64,000 nucleotides of DNA, from the NCBI GenBank assembly GCA_001939145.1, contig LSRX01000538.1:3427-67426 (forward strand), in the 5' to 3' direction. The notes beneath the pieces were generated by a model. The model had not been told where the DNA came from. It was given only the letters and a program-made list of their open reading frames with translations, and made no database searches. A program made the position numbers and the translations under genes. Positions 44,676 to 54,370 of the stretch are shown piece by piece. The number at the start of each line of letters is the position of its first letter. Position 1 is the stretch's first letter. This DNA is from Symbiodinium microadriaticum (lineage: Eukaryota; Sar; Dinophyceae; Suessiales; Symbiodiniaceae).

Positions 44676-47600
44676 TCACAAATGATTGTAAAAGTCCATG
44701 TTCTCGATGACGCCGCTGGTGTGGTGCACCATGTCCCCGGTGATGTCCTTGATGTTGCACTCAACGTTCTCGCTGATGTCGTTGATGCCGTACTGGATTT
44801 CCTCGCTGATGTCGTGGATGCCGTACTGGATTTCCTCGCTGATGTCGTGGATGCCGTACTGGATTTCCTCGCTGATGTCGTGGATGCCGTACTGGATTTC
44901 CTCGCTGATGTCGTGGATGCCGTACTGGATTTCCTCGCTGATGTCGTGGATGCCGTACTGGATTTCCTCGCTGATGTCGTGGATGCCGTACTGGATTTCC
45001 TCGCTGATGTCGTGGATGCCGTACTGGATTTCCTCGCTGATGTCGTGGATGCCGTACTGGATTTCCTCGCTGATGTCGTGGATGCCGTACTGGATTTCCT
45101 CGCTGATGTCGTGGATGCCGTACTGGATTTCCTCGCTGATGTCGTGGATGCCGTACTGGATTTCCTCGCTGATGTCGTGGATGCCGTACTGGATTTCCTC
45201 GCTGATGTCGTGGATGCCGTACTGGATTTCCTCGCTGATGTCGTGGATGCCGTACTGGATTTCCTCGCTGATGTCGTGGATGCCGTACTGGATTTCCTCG
45301 CTGATGTCGTGGATGCCGTACTGGATTTCCTCGCTGATGTCGTGGATGCCGTACTGGATTTCCTCGCTGATGTCGTGGATGCCGTACTGGATTTCCTCGC
45401 TGATGTCGTGGATGCCGTATTGGATTTCCTCGCTGATGTCGTGGATGCCGTACTGGATTTCCTCGCGGATGTCGTTGATGCTGTACAGGTCGGCCCTCGA
45501 GCCACCGATCATGCTTGCAAGCAACACCCTTAGGATGTTGCCATGACTCCCTGGACTGCTCTGCTTCAGCGATGTCGCCACTAGGTACTCATTAACTTCT
45601 TTCTCTCCCGCGGGCGCTCCACTCAAATTGTCAACGAAGCCCATCAAACCGATCAAAAAGAGCAAGCGCTTCTTGTTGTGGATTTTTGTTCCTATGTCTG
45701 AAGGGCACCCTTTTGTAGAAATAGACCTCGTCATAACTGTTCCTTTCTTGTTCTCTCTCTGCAACCATAAGAAGCACAGGTCAATGTGGCGAAGCCGTCC
45801 TGCGCCCTCCTTCGCTGCTAATCCTCTTGTCCCGCTGTTGTCAACTCGATGGATCAGCTTAACCTCGGATTTCAAGAAGGCTTCGAGGAAGGATTTGACA
45901 AAGATCCCGTCAGCAACTCCAGACAATGAAGCCATCCATTCGCTTTCACACGACGACAAAGACAGAGATTTCTGGATGCGAGTCGATAGATAGATCATGT
46001 TCCCGTTCAGGAACAAGCTGTAGCAGCTGACGCTCTTCCTACCGAAGAACTTGCTACCCCAATCAGCATCTGTCACCACCTCTAAGACATGACCATGACC
46101 AAAGCTGCTCTCACCTGCATGTTCTAAGCCTGGCTTGCCTGTGCATTCTGTGTCACCCTCTCGAAGCCGCTGCTCCAAAGTCCTCCCAGGAAAAGTCGAA
46201 GCGAGCTTCACTACCCATTCCGGTCGTCCTTTCAAGAACTTGCCAACATGTCTCATGAGGTACAGGTCGTACTCAGAAGGCTTCGCACATTTGGATCCAA
46301 GAAGTCGCACCGCAAAATGGATTTCAGGGATATCCGCACTCATATAGAGAAGCAGTCCTAGTCCACTTCGGTATAAGTGGTAGTCGTCGCCTTCAAGGTC
46401 TTTGTCGTTGGCTGGGTAGTTGATCGAGGATGGTAAAGGGGTACTCTTAGTAGCACTGCGCTGCAGCTCAAGCACTTCAATCAACTTTGATGTGTACTTC
46501 TGTTCGGGAACAACTCGAATGCCACTACCATCACCCACATACAACCTCTTCAGGAAGTGTCCTTGGCCTCCACTTGCGTCAATGGGTCCTTCAACCTTCA
46601 AGTTCAAACCCGAGTTGCTCAACTTGTCAAGAAGGCGCTTCGCTCGAGAGTCACTTCCAACAATCTGGAAATCGTCTACATGACTCGAACACGCGATCGA
46701 TTGCGGCTCATAGAAGACGGCTGGTGCACCTACGAATGCTTTGACTCCATCCGACTCTACAATCGACTTGAAGTGATCATACCAGCCCCGCGCCCCGCAT
46801 CTCTGCCCCGGCAAGTTGAACAACAGCTCAAATGCCTCACCAGAGCTGGTTGTAATGTAAGTTGGGCGCTGTTGTGGGACCTGCAAGTATGCATCACTGA
46901 CATCAACATTGTAGATCACCAGCCCCTTGCCCGAAACGCACAACCCTGCCATCAACTTCTGCATGATTCCAACACTGGCAGGCGCGTATAAGTCTTCAAG
47001 AGCCGGCTCAAGGAACCGGTATTCCTTCGCTACTAACCGTGATCTTCGCACCCAGCCTCCGCGATACCTCCAGTCCCGCACCAGCTTGGATTGAAGCTTC
47101 ATTTTTCCTTGAAAATCATCGCCCCGTGTCATTTTTCTTAACACGCCCATCTCCTTCAACCTTTCAAACTCCCGCTCATCCATGAGCGCATCTAGCTCTT
47201 CCAACTCTGCAGCCGACAACACAGGTGGACCGTCCTCGTACTTCAAGTCCTTCCATCGGCTCTCTGGTTGATCTGCATCAGGCTCTTGTCGATCTGTATA
47301 GGGCTCGATCTCATCCATCACTCGCTCACCTTCAGGCAACTCACCATCTAGCCCTGACAACCCCGGAAACATTTCTTCCTCGTCGTTCACAGGAAGATCT
47401 TCTCTCACAATGCGCTGCAGGAAAAACGGAAGACTTGACTTTGGTGCTTCATCTGACGGACTCTCAACTGCCCCCTCACTGCCCGCAAGCATTGCTCGGA
47501 ACACTTCAGTCACTTGACTCGCATCTGGCATCTCACTGTCAGCAATCAGCTCTTGGGAACCGGAACTGCTCTCCGACATGCTAGAACTGCCACCAGTATT

Positions 47601-49238
47601 CTCCGACGAGGCCCCTTGTTGAGCTCCCTCAGGAACTCCACCATCCACTGCAGCCGGAGGCTCCAAAGGAGGAGCACTGTCACCTTCTTGTTCCGGCAAT
47701 GCCTGAGCTTCCAGCTCCGGCACTCTGAAACGTGGAGCCTTCTTTCTTTTTACGGGGACAGTGTCTAGCTGGGAATTCCACGGGACACCCTTCATGCTGG
47801 CAATGGCTTCGCTGTCAAACGTAAGTGCCCCCCTGCGAAAAGAGCGTGCATAGTGGACACCCTGCGCATCTGCAACAAGGTTCAGGTTTCCAAGACTCGA
47901 TTTTCCCAACCATACACACTTCCTCCACGACTCAGCTTTGGCTTTGGTGATCGGAAGCACTTGCGCGAAGACGACTGATCCAAAAGGGCATAGTTTACCA
48001 GCATAGCTACGCCCATGGACTAGTTCAAAAGGGGTTTGACCGCAACGAAGCACATGAAATCGACAATAAAGGAAGGCTCCGTGTCTGAAGGCCCACTGGA
48101 AGAGCGGATGACTTGACTTCACTTTGAATCCTGTCTTCTCCTCTACTGTTGCCAACAAGCACTTTCCCATGGACCTCACGATGTCGATGAAACGTTCTGC
48201 CTTCAGCCCATGGTGCAGCTTCGACTCGGGAGCTACATACTCAATGGTGGTTGCCACTCCTAAACGAGTTCGGGTACTCTCAACCATTCGCAAAAAGTTC
48301 TTCATGGCAGGCTCACTGTCGCCGCGAATGACAACGTTGGTGTGTCCAAGCATCGCTGCGAGCTTGGTCAACTCCAACACAGCGGTCTTCAAGTGTTCAC
48401 CGGACTTGGACTCAACCGCTACCGCAATCACGAAGTTGGTTTGCTCATCAACTGCTACAACATGAATTGCCATCGGGTGCTCACTTTCACCAGGGCTCTC
48501 AGTCCTGTTGAACATCAGATCTACGTGAATAGTACCTTTCTCCTTGGGCTCTGTCTCCTTATGAGCATCTTCTTTGGAACGCGAAGCAACACAAGCTGAG
48601 CACCATGGCATCCTGGGGTAGTGGGTCACTTCATGCAACGCCACCGTTTCGGGATCAGGCATTTCCACAATCGGCTGCACCTGGGGTTTTCGGCTAAATT
48701 CCGCGAGCACCGCATCAGAAGCTTGCACAGCTGCTTTTGTCTGAGCATCTGCTATCTCTGTCTGCAGCCGGCCCCATAGAACAGCTTTGCTTCCGTGCGG
48801 ACTCACCCTCAAGAATTTGCATGCGGCTCGCAGCGTACCCAAAGATGAACTCTGAAGAATCTCAATCCCGTTGACCACTAAGACTGAGTCACCTGTCTCC
48901 ATCGGCACCACGTCACCTTGAATCAGCTCCAGCTGCTTCTCCTCCGCACCACCAGCTCGCTGACCATCTGCCTCAGATGACTCGGGCTGAGGGGGTGCAA
49001 TTTGCTCAGCTTCAGGGCGCCGATCTCGACTGCTACTTGAGGGATCACCTTGAACTACTCCAAGAGATTCAGGTTCTACCGGATCTTGCGACAGAAGTGT
49101 GATCATCTTGACTTTGGGCGCATACGTGTTGATGAGCTTTCGATCCTCCCAAAACTCACCGGACTCGAATACTTCGTACATCCTCCCCCCTCGTACATCC
49201 TGCCCCCCTTGCTCAACAAAGTTGTACGGAATGGCCAC
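44676..49238 (-). CDS. Copia pol: integrase, reverse transcriptase, RNase H, repeat-bearing C terminus
   Basis: 1520 residues. Integrase: an HxxxH...CxxC zinc-binding start (HEVTHYPRMPWCSACVASRS), then D near 239 (HVDLMFNR), D near 307 (IRGDSEPAM) and E near 344 (GLKAE), a D,D35E arrangement. RT near 740-960: VIYNVDVSDAYLQVP (D about 780) and SSHVDDFQIVG at about 856, where HVDD replaces the usual YVDD. RNase H: VVTDADWGSK (about 1055), SLSSCESEWMA (about 1095) and RLRHIDLCFLWLQ (about 1150). From about residue 1253 a repeat of IHDISEEIQYG continues for about 21 units, then a unique tail. The first ATG may not be the true start: the frame upstream is continuous with the gag frame except for a 17-base tandem duplication (49185-49220). 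Confidence 0.9.
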   Translation of the reverse strand: MAIPYNFVEQGGQDVRGGRMYEVFESGEFWEDRKLINTYAPKVKMITLLSQDPVEPESLGVVQGDPSSSSRDRRPEAEQIAPPQPESSEADGQRAGGAEEKQLELIQGDVVPMETGDSVLVVNGIEILQSSSLGTLRAACKFLRVSPHGSKAVLWGRLQTEIADAQTKAAVQASDAVLAEFSRKPQVQPIVEMPDPETVALHEVTHYPRMPWCSACVASRSKEDAHKETEPKEKGTIHVDLMFNRTESPGESEHPMAIHVVAVDEQTNFVIAVAVESKSGEHLKTAVLELTKLAAMLGHTNVVIRGDSEPAMKNFLRMVESTRTRLGVATTIEYVAPESKLHHGLKAERFIDIVRSMGKCLLATVEEKTGFKVKSSHPLFQWAFRHGAFLYCRFHVLRCGQTPFELVHGRSYAGKLCPFGSVVFAQVLPITKAKAESWRKCVWLGKSSLGNLNLVADAQGVHYARSFRRGALTFDSEAIASMKGVPWNSQLDTVPVKRKKAPRFRVPELEAQALPEQEGDSAPPLEPPAAVDGGVPEGAQQGASSENTGGSSSMSESSSGSQELIADSEMPDASQVTEVFRAMLAGSEGAVESPSDEAPKSSLPFFLQRIVREDLPVNDEEEMFPGLSGLDGELPEGERVMDEIEPYTDRQEPDADQPESRWKDLKYEDGPPVLSAAELEELDALMDEREFERLKEMGVLRKMTRGDDFQGKMKLQSKLVRDWRYRGGWVRRSRLVAKEYRFLEPALEDLYAPASVGIMQKLMAGLCVSGKGLVIYNVDVSDAYLQVPQQRPTYITTSSGEAFELLFNLPGQRCGARGWYDHFKSIVESDGVKAFVGAPAVFYEPQSIACSSHVDDFQIVGSDSRAKRLLDKLSNSGLNLKVEGPIDASGGQGHFLKRLYVGDGSGIRVVPEQKYTSKLIEVLELQRSATKSTPLPSSINYPANDKDLEGDDYHLYRSGLGLLLYMSADIPEIHFAVRLLGSKCAKPSEYDLYLMRHVGKFLKGRPEWVVKLASTFPGRTLEQRLREGDTECTGKPGLEHAGESSFGHGHVLEVVTDADWGSKFFGRKSVSCYSLFLNGNMIYLSTRIQKSLSLSSCESEWMASLSGVADGIFVKSFLEAFLKSEVKLIHRVDNSGTRGLAAKEGAGRLRHIDLCFLWLQRENKKGTVMTRSISTKGCPSDIGTKIHNKKRLLFLIGLMGFVDNLSGAPAGEKEVNEYLVATSLKQSSPGSHGNILRVLLASMIGGSRADLYSINDIREEIQYGIHDISEEIQYGIHDISEEIQYGIHDISEEIQYGIHDISEEIQYGIHDISEEIQYGIHDISEEIQYGIHDISEEIQYGIHDISEEIQYGIHDISEEIQYGIHDISEEIQYGIHDISEEIQYGIHDISEEIQYGIHDISEEIQYGIHDISEEIQYGIHDISEEIQYGIHDISEEIQYGIHDISEEIQYGIHDISEEIQYGIHDISEEIQYGIHDISEEIQYGINDISENVECNIKDITGDMVHHTSGVIENMDFYNHL
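44778..45470 (-). repeat. 33-base minisatellite, 21 units, coding 11-residue repeats in pol
   Basis: Exact-length 33-base units, nearly identical. In the pol frame each encodes IHDISEEIQYG, an amphipathic pattern suited to a coiled coil or helix. At least three other frames (both strands) are also open through the array, simply because the unit has no stop in them and its length is a multiple of three. Confidence 0.95.
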
Positions 49239-49516
49239 CGCGCTGAAGGAAACTGAAGGCTAGGGTCTTGCGTCACATCGGCAGACAGGCTCACGTGCAT
49301 GGGCTGCCCTGTTGAACGCAACTTCCAACCAGGACTCACAGACAGGCGCTCCAGGGCATCAGGGATCTCAACAATCATGCGCACGAAACTTTCGGAAGCC
49401 TTCACCCTGTGAATCTTCATGTGTGTGGCCAATGAGTTTCGGCTCCAGTGCACACTGAAACCCTGGCTACCGCGAGTCATGCACAACCCACGCTCCGTCT
49501 GCTTTGGCATCCAATT
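49103..49516 (-). CDS. Copia gag-pol spacer, in the gag frame after a stop
   Basis: Directly after the gag stop (TAG following GKLMR) the same frame continues with RGLCMTRGSQGFSVHWSRNS and SFVRMIVEIPDALERL, protein-like sequence between protease and integrase. It loses frame at the 17-base duplication near 49200. This suggests that gag and pol were one polyprotein, now split, or that stop readthrough is normal for the family. Confidence 0.6.
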   Translation of the reverse strand, partial: NWMPKQTERGLCMTRGSQGFSVHWSRNSLATHMKIHRVKASESFVRMIVEIPDALERLSVSPGWKLRSTGQPMHVSLSADVTQDPSLQFPSARWPFRTTLLSKGGRMYEGGGCTKYSSPVSFGRIESSSTRMRPKSR

Positions 49517-51460
49517 CTATCTCATCAGTTTTCCTACGCAAAACAGTGGCTGACGCACTTGACCTATGACGGCTTTGTCCCTGAAGAACAGTCTTTCGCC
49601 CTCCAGGCCTTCAATCTCAAAGATAACGTTCTTGCGCATCTTTGCCGTTGGGATCGGGTTTCCTTGGGCGTCACGGATGTTGGTTAATTCACGGGAGGTT
49701 TCGCCTACTTCTTCGTGGGAAAGCGGAAGTACCGTCACATCGGCACCCGAGTCCAAGATCACTTCTTCAAACTGTCGGGCATCATGTTCTTCAATGACCA
49801 TGCGAACTTCACGCTCACAGTCGGACTCGAAAGATCTGCTACTGCACTCACCGTACTCCATAAGCTCACACTTGCAGCACTCACGCTCACAACCGCAATC
49901 ACCGCACTCACAGCTGCAATCACTGAGCTCGCACTCGGAATCACCGGAGATGTTGAATAGCAGGGTGCTGCTACTCTTGAGTTCCAGCTCTGCTTCCACG
50001 CCACTCTCTCTCACCAAAGGCCGAGTTTGCTCGTCCACGAACACTGCGCGAACCTCGAACTTCTCGTAGTCCTCATAGTCATCACTCTCCTGGCCGAGAT
50101 CAAAGAATGCGCATGAAGGGGACTCGGGATCTTCACGATGTGCTTGAGGGTCTTCTGGGAGCAGGCTAAGACGTCTTACTTGAGGAGGGTTACCAGAAGA
50201 AGCCGAAGATCTCGAGTACAATGCAGAAGCTGACGACGGGGCATGCGTGGATGCTGTGGTCGAAACATGGTCATCTTCTACTGCAACTTGACGCACTCCA
50301 CGCGGACAATCAGCAGCAATATGACCCATCGCACCGCATGAAAAACAAGGTCCTACTTGCTTCTTGATCTTGTTGCCCTTGCCCCCTTTCTCTGCCCTGC
50401 TCTTGTCACCCTTCTTGCCTTTGCCTTTGTCCTTGCCCTTGGAAAATCCTTTGTCACCCCACTTTCCTTTGCCTGAGCCCCACGGTTTGTTGCCCAAGCT
50501 TGGCCGTCCTCCATCCTTTCCTCCCTTTTTACCCTTGCCCTTGTCTCCCTTCTTGCCTTTGCCTTTGTCCTCCACCCGGTCAACATCCATAGGAGCCAGG
50601 CCCCCTGTATCAACGAACTTTGCAGCATCCTTGTCAATCCCTATAGACCGAAGAACATGCTCCGAAGACCAGGCGGCCGTTGTCCTCTCATACGACAGGA
50701 GCCGAGTCCTCAGTTTCTCGTACGTCACATCCTTGTCCATGCTCAGCTGCAAGTATCGTCGAATGTCTGCTGGCAGTCCTGCCAAAAGCGTAGAGATCTT
50801 TAAATTGTCATCGTACGGGTGGGGCGCCACCTTCTGGTACTCATTGAGCAAACGCTCATAGGCTAATGTATAATCGAGTAAACTGCCACCCTCCTTGAAA
50901 GGTGGAAATTTGACTAGTGCCTGTGCAAGGGCAAGAGCACGAGGTCTGCTACTTGGTTGAAGTTCATCTACCAGAGTACGCCATACACGAAAGCCGTCTC
51001 CATTCGTCACTGAGCGAAGAATGCGAAGAGGTCGCTGTTTCAAATAAGTCGCCAAAATAGAATAAAGGCGAATACTGCGAGCTTTTGTGTTGGTTTCATA
51101 GGACTCGAACGCAAGGAATGCCTCTGCTTTCTCCACCTTTTCAAAATCTCCCCGAAAATCTTCATCTTGGACACACATCCAATTTTTAAAGGCGGCGAAG
51201 GCCCACTCGGACCACTGGGCTAGCTCCTCATCCATTGTCTTCGGGGCGAAAGCTTCAGGGGCCTTGACATAGCGACTCTCTCTCCAACCACTGCTTTGTG
51301 AAGACGCGGAAGCTTGTGCTAGCTGAGAAACTGCTGCTGCGAGCTGTTGCAAAACAATCGCATTCGGATCTGTTGGCTGCACAGGTGTACCCGCTTGAGT
51401 AGGCGAAGTAGGTCCCTCGTGAGGAACTGGTTGTGGAACACTACCTTCTGGAACCGACAT
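49517..51460 (-). CDS. Copia gag and aspartic protease
   Basis: 647 residues. The N-terminal half resembles a copia-type Gag (TYLKQRPLRILRSVTNGDGF; DYTLAYERLLNEYQKVAPHP; LLAGLPADIRRYLQLSM). A Lys/Gly-rich basic stretch of KGKGKKGDK units follows, then a CCHC knuckle CFSCGAMGHIAADC (CX2CX4HX4C). Next comes an unusual Cys-rich segment (CELSDCSCECGDCGCERECC), and then the protease active site VILDSGADVTVLP at 567-579. The start ATG is about 260 bases below the primer site. Gag coats the RNA; the protease processes the polyprotein. Confidence 0.9.
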   Translation of the reverse strand: MSVPEGSVPQPVPHEGPTSPTQAGTPVQPTDPNAIVLQQLAAAVSQLAQASASSQSSGWRESRYVKAPEAFAPKTMDEELAQWSEWAFAAFKNWMCVQDEDFRGDFEKVEKAEAFLAFESYETNTKARSIRLYSILATYLKQRPLRILRSVTNGDGFRVWRTLVDELQPSSRPRALALAQALVKFPPFKEGGSLLDYTLAYERLLNEYQKVAPHPYDDNLKISTLLAGLPADIRRYLQLSMDKDVTYEKLRTRLLSYERTTAAWSSEHVLRSIGIDKDAAKFVDTGGLAPMDVDRVEDKGKGKKGDKGKGKKGGKDGGRPSLGNKPWGSGKGKWGDKGFSKGKDKGKGKKGDKSRAEKGGKGNKIKKQVGPCFSCGAMGHIAADCPRGVRQVAVEDDHVSTTASTHAPSSASALYSRSSASSGNPPQVRRLSLLPEDPQAHREDPESPSCAFFDLGQESDDYEDYEKFEVRAVFVDEQTRPLVRESGVEAELELKSSSTLLFNISGDSECELSDCSCECGDCGCERECCKCELMEYGECSSRSFESDCEREVRMVIEEHDARQFEEVILDSGADVTVLPLSHEEVGETSRELTNIRDAQGNPIPTAKMRKNVIFEIEGLEGERLFFRDKAVIGQVRQPLFCVGKLMR

Positions 51461-51719
51461 GGCTCAAGGCTCAAAGTGCTCTCGCTGCCCGCAAGCAGCT
51501 CTTCCACTGGGCCGCCCTCGAGCAGCTCTTTCCACCGTACCACGAACTGGTACTCCAAGAAGTCCCTGAGCCACCGCACCGGCAGCAAGGGCTATGGCAC
51601 ACAACTAACCGGACTCTACAACGTCACCGACCCTGGGGTCCTCACAGAACTGGGCTCAGTTCACAGGCCCTTCGGATGCCCACCGACACAGGCGAGACGC
51701 AAAGGAATCGCCAAGTCAG

Positions 51720-51737
51720 CGGTGGGCTCCGCTACCA
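51720..51737 (-). other. Primer binding site, initiator-Met tRNA type
   Basis: TGGTAGCGGAGCCCACC in minus sense begins at the base next to the 5' LTR. TGGTAGC(G/A)GAG is complementary to the 3' end of eukaryotic initiator tRNA-Met. Confidence 0.8.
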
Positions 51738-51870
51738 CAACAGAGTTAGCGCACTTTTAGCACACACCTTTGAGCCTCAGTGTTTCGGTACTTTGCTGTT
51801 CACGTAGAGCTCTTCTCCACTTCAGCTGTCAAGAAAAACACGGGATCCTGGATATCAGTAAAAGTTGATA
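51738..51870 (-). repeat. Copia 5' LTR
   Basis: Identical to 43742-43874. Carries the element promoter by position. Confidence 0.93.
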
Positions 51871-51875
51871 GTTTG
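51871..51875. other. Target-site duplication (GTTTG), right
   Basis: Second copy of the 5-base duplication flanking the copia element. Confidence 0.9.
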
Positions 51876-54020
51876 GCTGGTTCTGTTGGCTCACCGTGTG
51901 GGTGGTTGGTTTGCGATGGGGCTGCTGTGGACTGCGGCATGTTTGCTTGTGGGTGGTGACTTGTTTGCGAGGAGGATGCTGTTGACTGCTGAGCTGGTGC
52001 CTGGGGGTCGTGGGCTCGGCGGGCCGGGTCGGCATCCGTGTTGGCACCAATGGTCCCCCGGGGGAGTAGGTGTCGGTTGAGGAGGTCTGCGAACTCGGCG
52101 GACGCCTTTGCTTGTCTTTGCTGGTTGTGTGTGTCTGCCTTGCTGTCTTTGAGGGGGCGGTCGCCGCTGGTAGTTGCCAGCTTTGTTCTGTTGTTTATGA
52201 ATGTATTTTCTGGCTTTGTTCATGACTCGTTGCGAGCCATGCCCTGCTGCCGGTTCGCCCCTGCGTGAAGAAAGCGGGGCAGACAGGCGATGCTTCGCTC
52301 TTGATTCTCCCCAGCCCTCTTCCCCCCACTGAGGGTGCTCTGCTTGGTCGTCGTCGGCTTGCTGCGGTTGTTGTGGGGTTGTCCCCCCTTCGCCCGTCGT
52401 GGAGGGACCGACTTGTTCGGGGGTGGGTGTGTTGTCCCAGCCCGTCGGCTGCGGCGGCATGTCTTCTCCCCCCGTGTGCGGGTTGTGTGTGTCGGGCTCC
52501 ACGGGTGCTGTCGCTTGCTTTGGCTGCGTGGGGGGGGGGGGGGTGAGCGCTCTCGCCTTCAAAGTCGCTAGCCTGGGATGGCTGTGGTGGTTTGAAGGAA
52601 ACCGGCTTGGTGGTGGGGTGAGTGGCTGTGTTCTCGTGGGCTGTCGTAGCGCTCGCTCCTCCAGCTTGGTCTGCTCCAGCGTCGGCTGCTTGCTGCTGCT
52701 GCTGGTGCTGGCGACGATGTTGTGTGTGGCCCGTCGGCATGCCATCGCCGGTTGGTGTGTAAGGTTGTGGCTGTGTCGGTGCTGCAGGTTGGTCGGCATG
52801 GAAGGGGGTGAGTGTTGCTGGCTGCCGCGGTGGGATTCAGAGGGACTTCCCACGGCGGTGGGATATACGTCTCCGGTGGAACGTCACAGACCCGTGCAAC
52901 AGTTCGGTCTCGTGGGCTTTGTGGTGGTGTGGGTTCTGGGTGCCAAGGGTCCGTGTCTGGGTCGTACGCCGGCGGGTATCTCAATGCATGTGGGCCGTAT
53001 CCTGTTTGCTGGTGCGGGGAGGCTTGCCATGTGTGGGTTGGTCGTGGCTGTGCTTGCATCGTCTGCTGCTGTGAGGCCTGGTCCCACGTGGTGGGCTGTG
53101 GCAGGGTGCGGGTCGCTGTGTTTCCCGCATGACGTGTGTGGCTGGCTGCGTTCTGCGGGTAGCCTGGTTGTTGCAGCGCCGGTGGTTGTGCTGCTTGCGG
53201 TGTAGGCTGCAGGCTTGGAGGCGTGTAGTGCAGCTGTAGGTTCTGCTGGGCCATGGGAGGTTGCCATCCCCCGGGCTGCTGCTGTGTTTGCGGGGTCAGG
53301 GTGTAGCCGCCATGCGCACTTGGGTGGGTAGCTGTCCACGCGAAATGTGTCGGGGGCAGTGCCGCATGGCCACCTTGAGCTCCGTTGGTACTTACCCATG
53401 GGGGTAGCCACGGTGTAGGCTGCATAATCCCCCATTGCGCTTGGTGAGCATTGGGCTGCAGAGGGGGTTGTTGTTGCTGGCTCGGTCCCCCTGGTATGGG
53501 GAGTGTTGATGTCTGTCCGGACCATGGCTGCTGCTGTTGCTGAAGGGGCTGTCCCGATGGCGGTGCTTGCTGTGTGGGGGTCGGAGGAATTTGTGTCCCC
53601 CCACTTTGCTGTGTCGCTGCTGGTGCTGTCGGCACGTTCGCTGCTGGGGTGTTTGGCTGAGGCGGAGGCTGCTGTGGAGGGCCGCTCGTCGCTGCTTGTC
53701 GTGGGTGCATGCCAGTACTGAGGCGTGTCGCCACGAGTACTGCAATCGTCACGGTTTGCATGAGTGGGGGCATCTTTCACGCGCAGGCGAGAAAGGCTCG
53801 GCTTGTCTGCACTGTCCCCAGAGATCTGCAAGGCTGGAGTCAGGTGGGCAAGCAACGATACAACGGATATTTGAGAGAGGTCGACCAAGGTTACAGGTAG
53901 TAGGTGTGGAAGTTCATGTTGTTCATATAGTCGATGCATCCGAATGTACAGGTAGAGCACGTTTGGTAAGGTGGGCAGTAGGTGCAAAATTACAGTCATG
54001 ATCCCCAGGACGAAAGTCAC
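51876..54020 (-). CDS. Gln/Pro-rich retroelement-type ORF, 5' part
   Basis: Upstream half of the ORF split by the copia element. After a leader with hydrophobic runs (MTVILHLLPTLPNVLYLYIR, 53.9-54.0 kb), the best frame from 53773 is extremely Gln/Pro-rich (PLQQQQQPWSGQTSTLPIPG; PSLQPTPQAAQPPALQQPGY). It changes frame near 52850 and again near a poly-G run at 52530-52543, then reads to QTSHHPQANMPQSTAAPSQT at the insertion point. No domain recognised. Likely the N-terminal region of a gag- or ORF1-type protein. The frame changes at homopolymers could be sequencing errors. Confidence 0.4.
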
Positions 54021-54370
54021 ATTTACATATCGCCGTTTGCATATGCAGCGTGTGTAGCATGATGTGAGCCACGTTGTTGAGCCAAGACACCGAGGACGGT
54101 CGCAAGTTTCGTCACATCGGCAATCGTGGTCTTCATGTTCAGCTCATGCACCATGGGAACAGCGACAAATCACACGATCTCAGGCTGCTCATGCTCACTG
54201 GAAAAGCAAATGAAGAGAACAATGCGTGCTGCACTGCAGGAACTGCGATCCCCCCTGTCTGGCATCCAGCTCTGAGTTGTGCAGCTTTTTTTTGCGGTTC
54301 TCCGAGAAGGAACAGGTGACAGTGGTTGAACGGAGGGGAGCCGTCCCCCGGCTGCACGTTCCCGGCGGCG

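Larger units (their letters stand above)
43742..51870 (-). mobile_element. Complete Ty1/copia LTR retrotransposon
   Basis: 8.13 kb element in minus orientation with identical 133-base LTRs, 5-base target duplication GTTTG, a tRNA-iMet-like primer site, a polypurine tract, and gag, protease, integrase, RT and RNase H in copia order. Identical LTRs imply recent insertion. It interrupts a Gln/Pro-rich ORF whose frame is continuous once the element and one target duplication are set aside. The coding part has one stop and one 17-base duplication (see the CDS entries), and carries two extras: a 21-unit 33-base array and a downstream membrane-segment ORF. Confidence 0.95.

Noticed and set aside
44778..45470. 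Regular 33-base repeats resembling a CRISPR array
   Set aside because: No spacers; pure tandem repeats inside a retrotransposon coding region of a eukaryote.
44682..45546. Plus-strand ORFs of 11-residue repeats (DVVDAVLDFLA; SWMPYWISSLM) and a minus-strand STASTTSARKS frame
   Set aside because: Shadows of the 33-base array whose real frame is pol on the minus strand.
54076..54090. TTGGCTCAA in minus sense near the Gln/Pro-rich ORF start
   Set aside because: Nine bases of similarity, no upstream (GA)n and no conserved motif after it.
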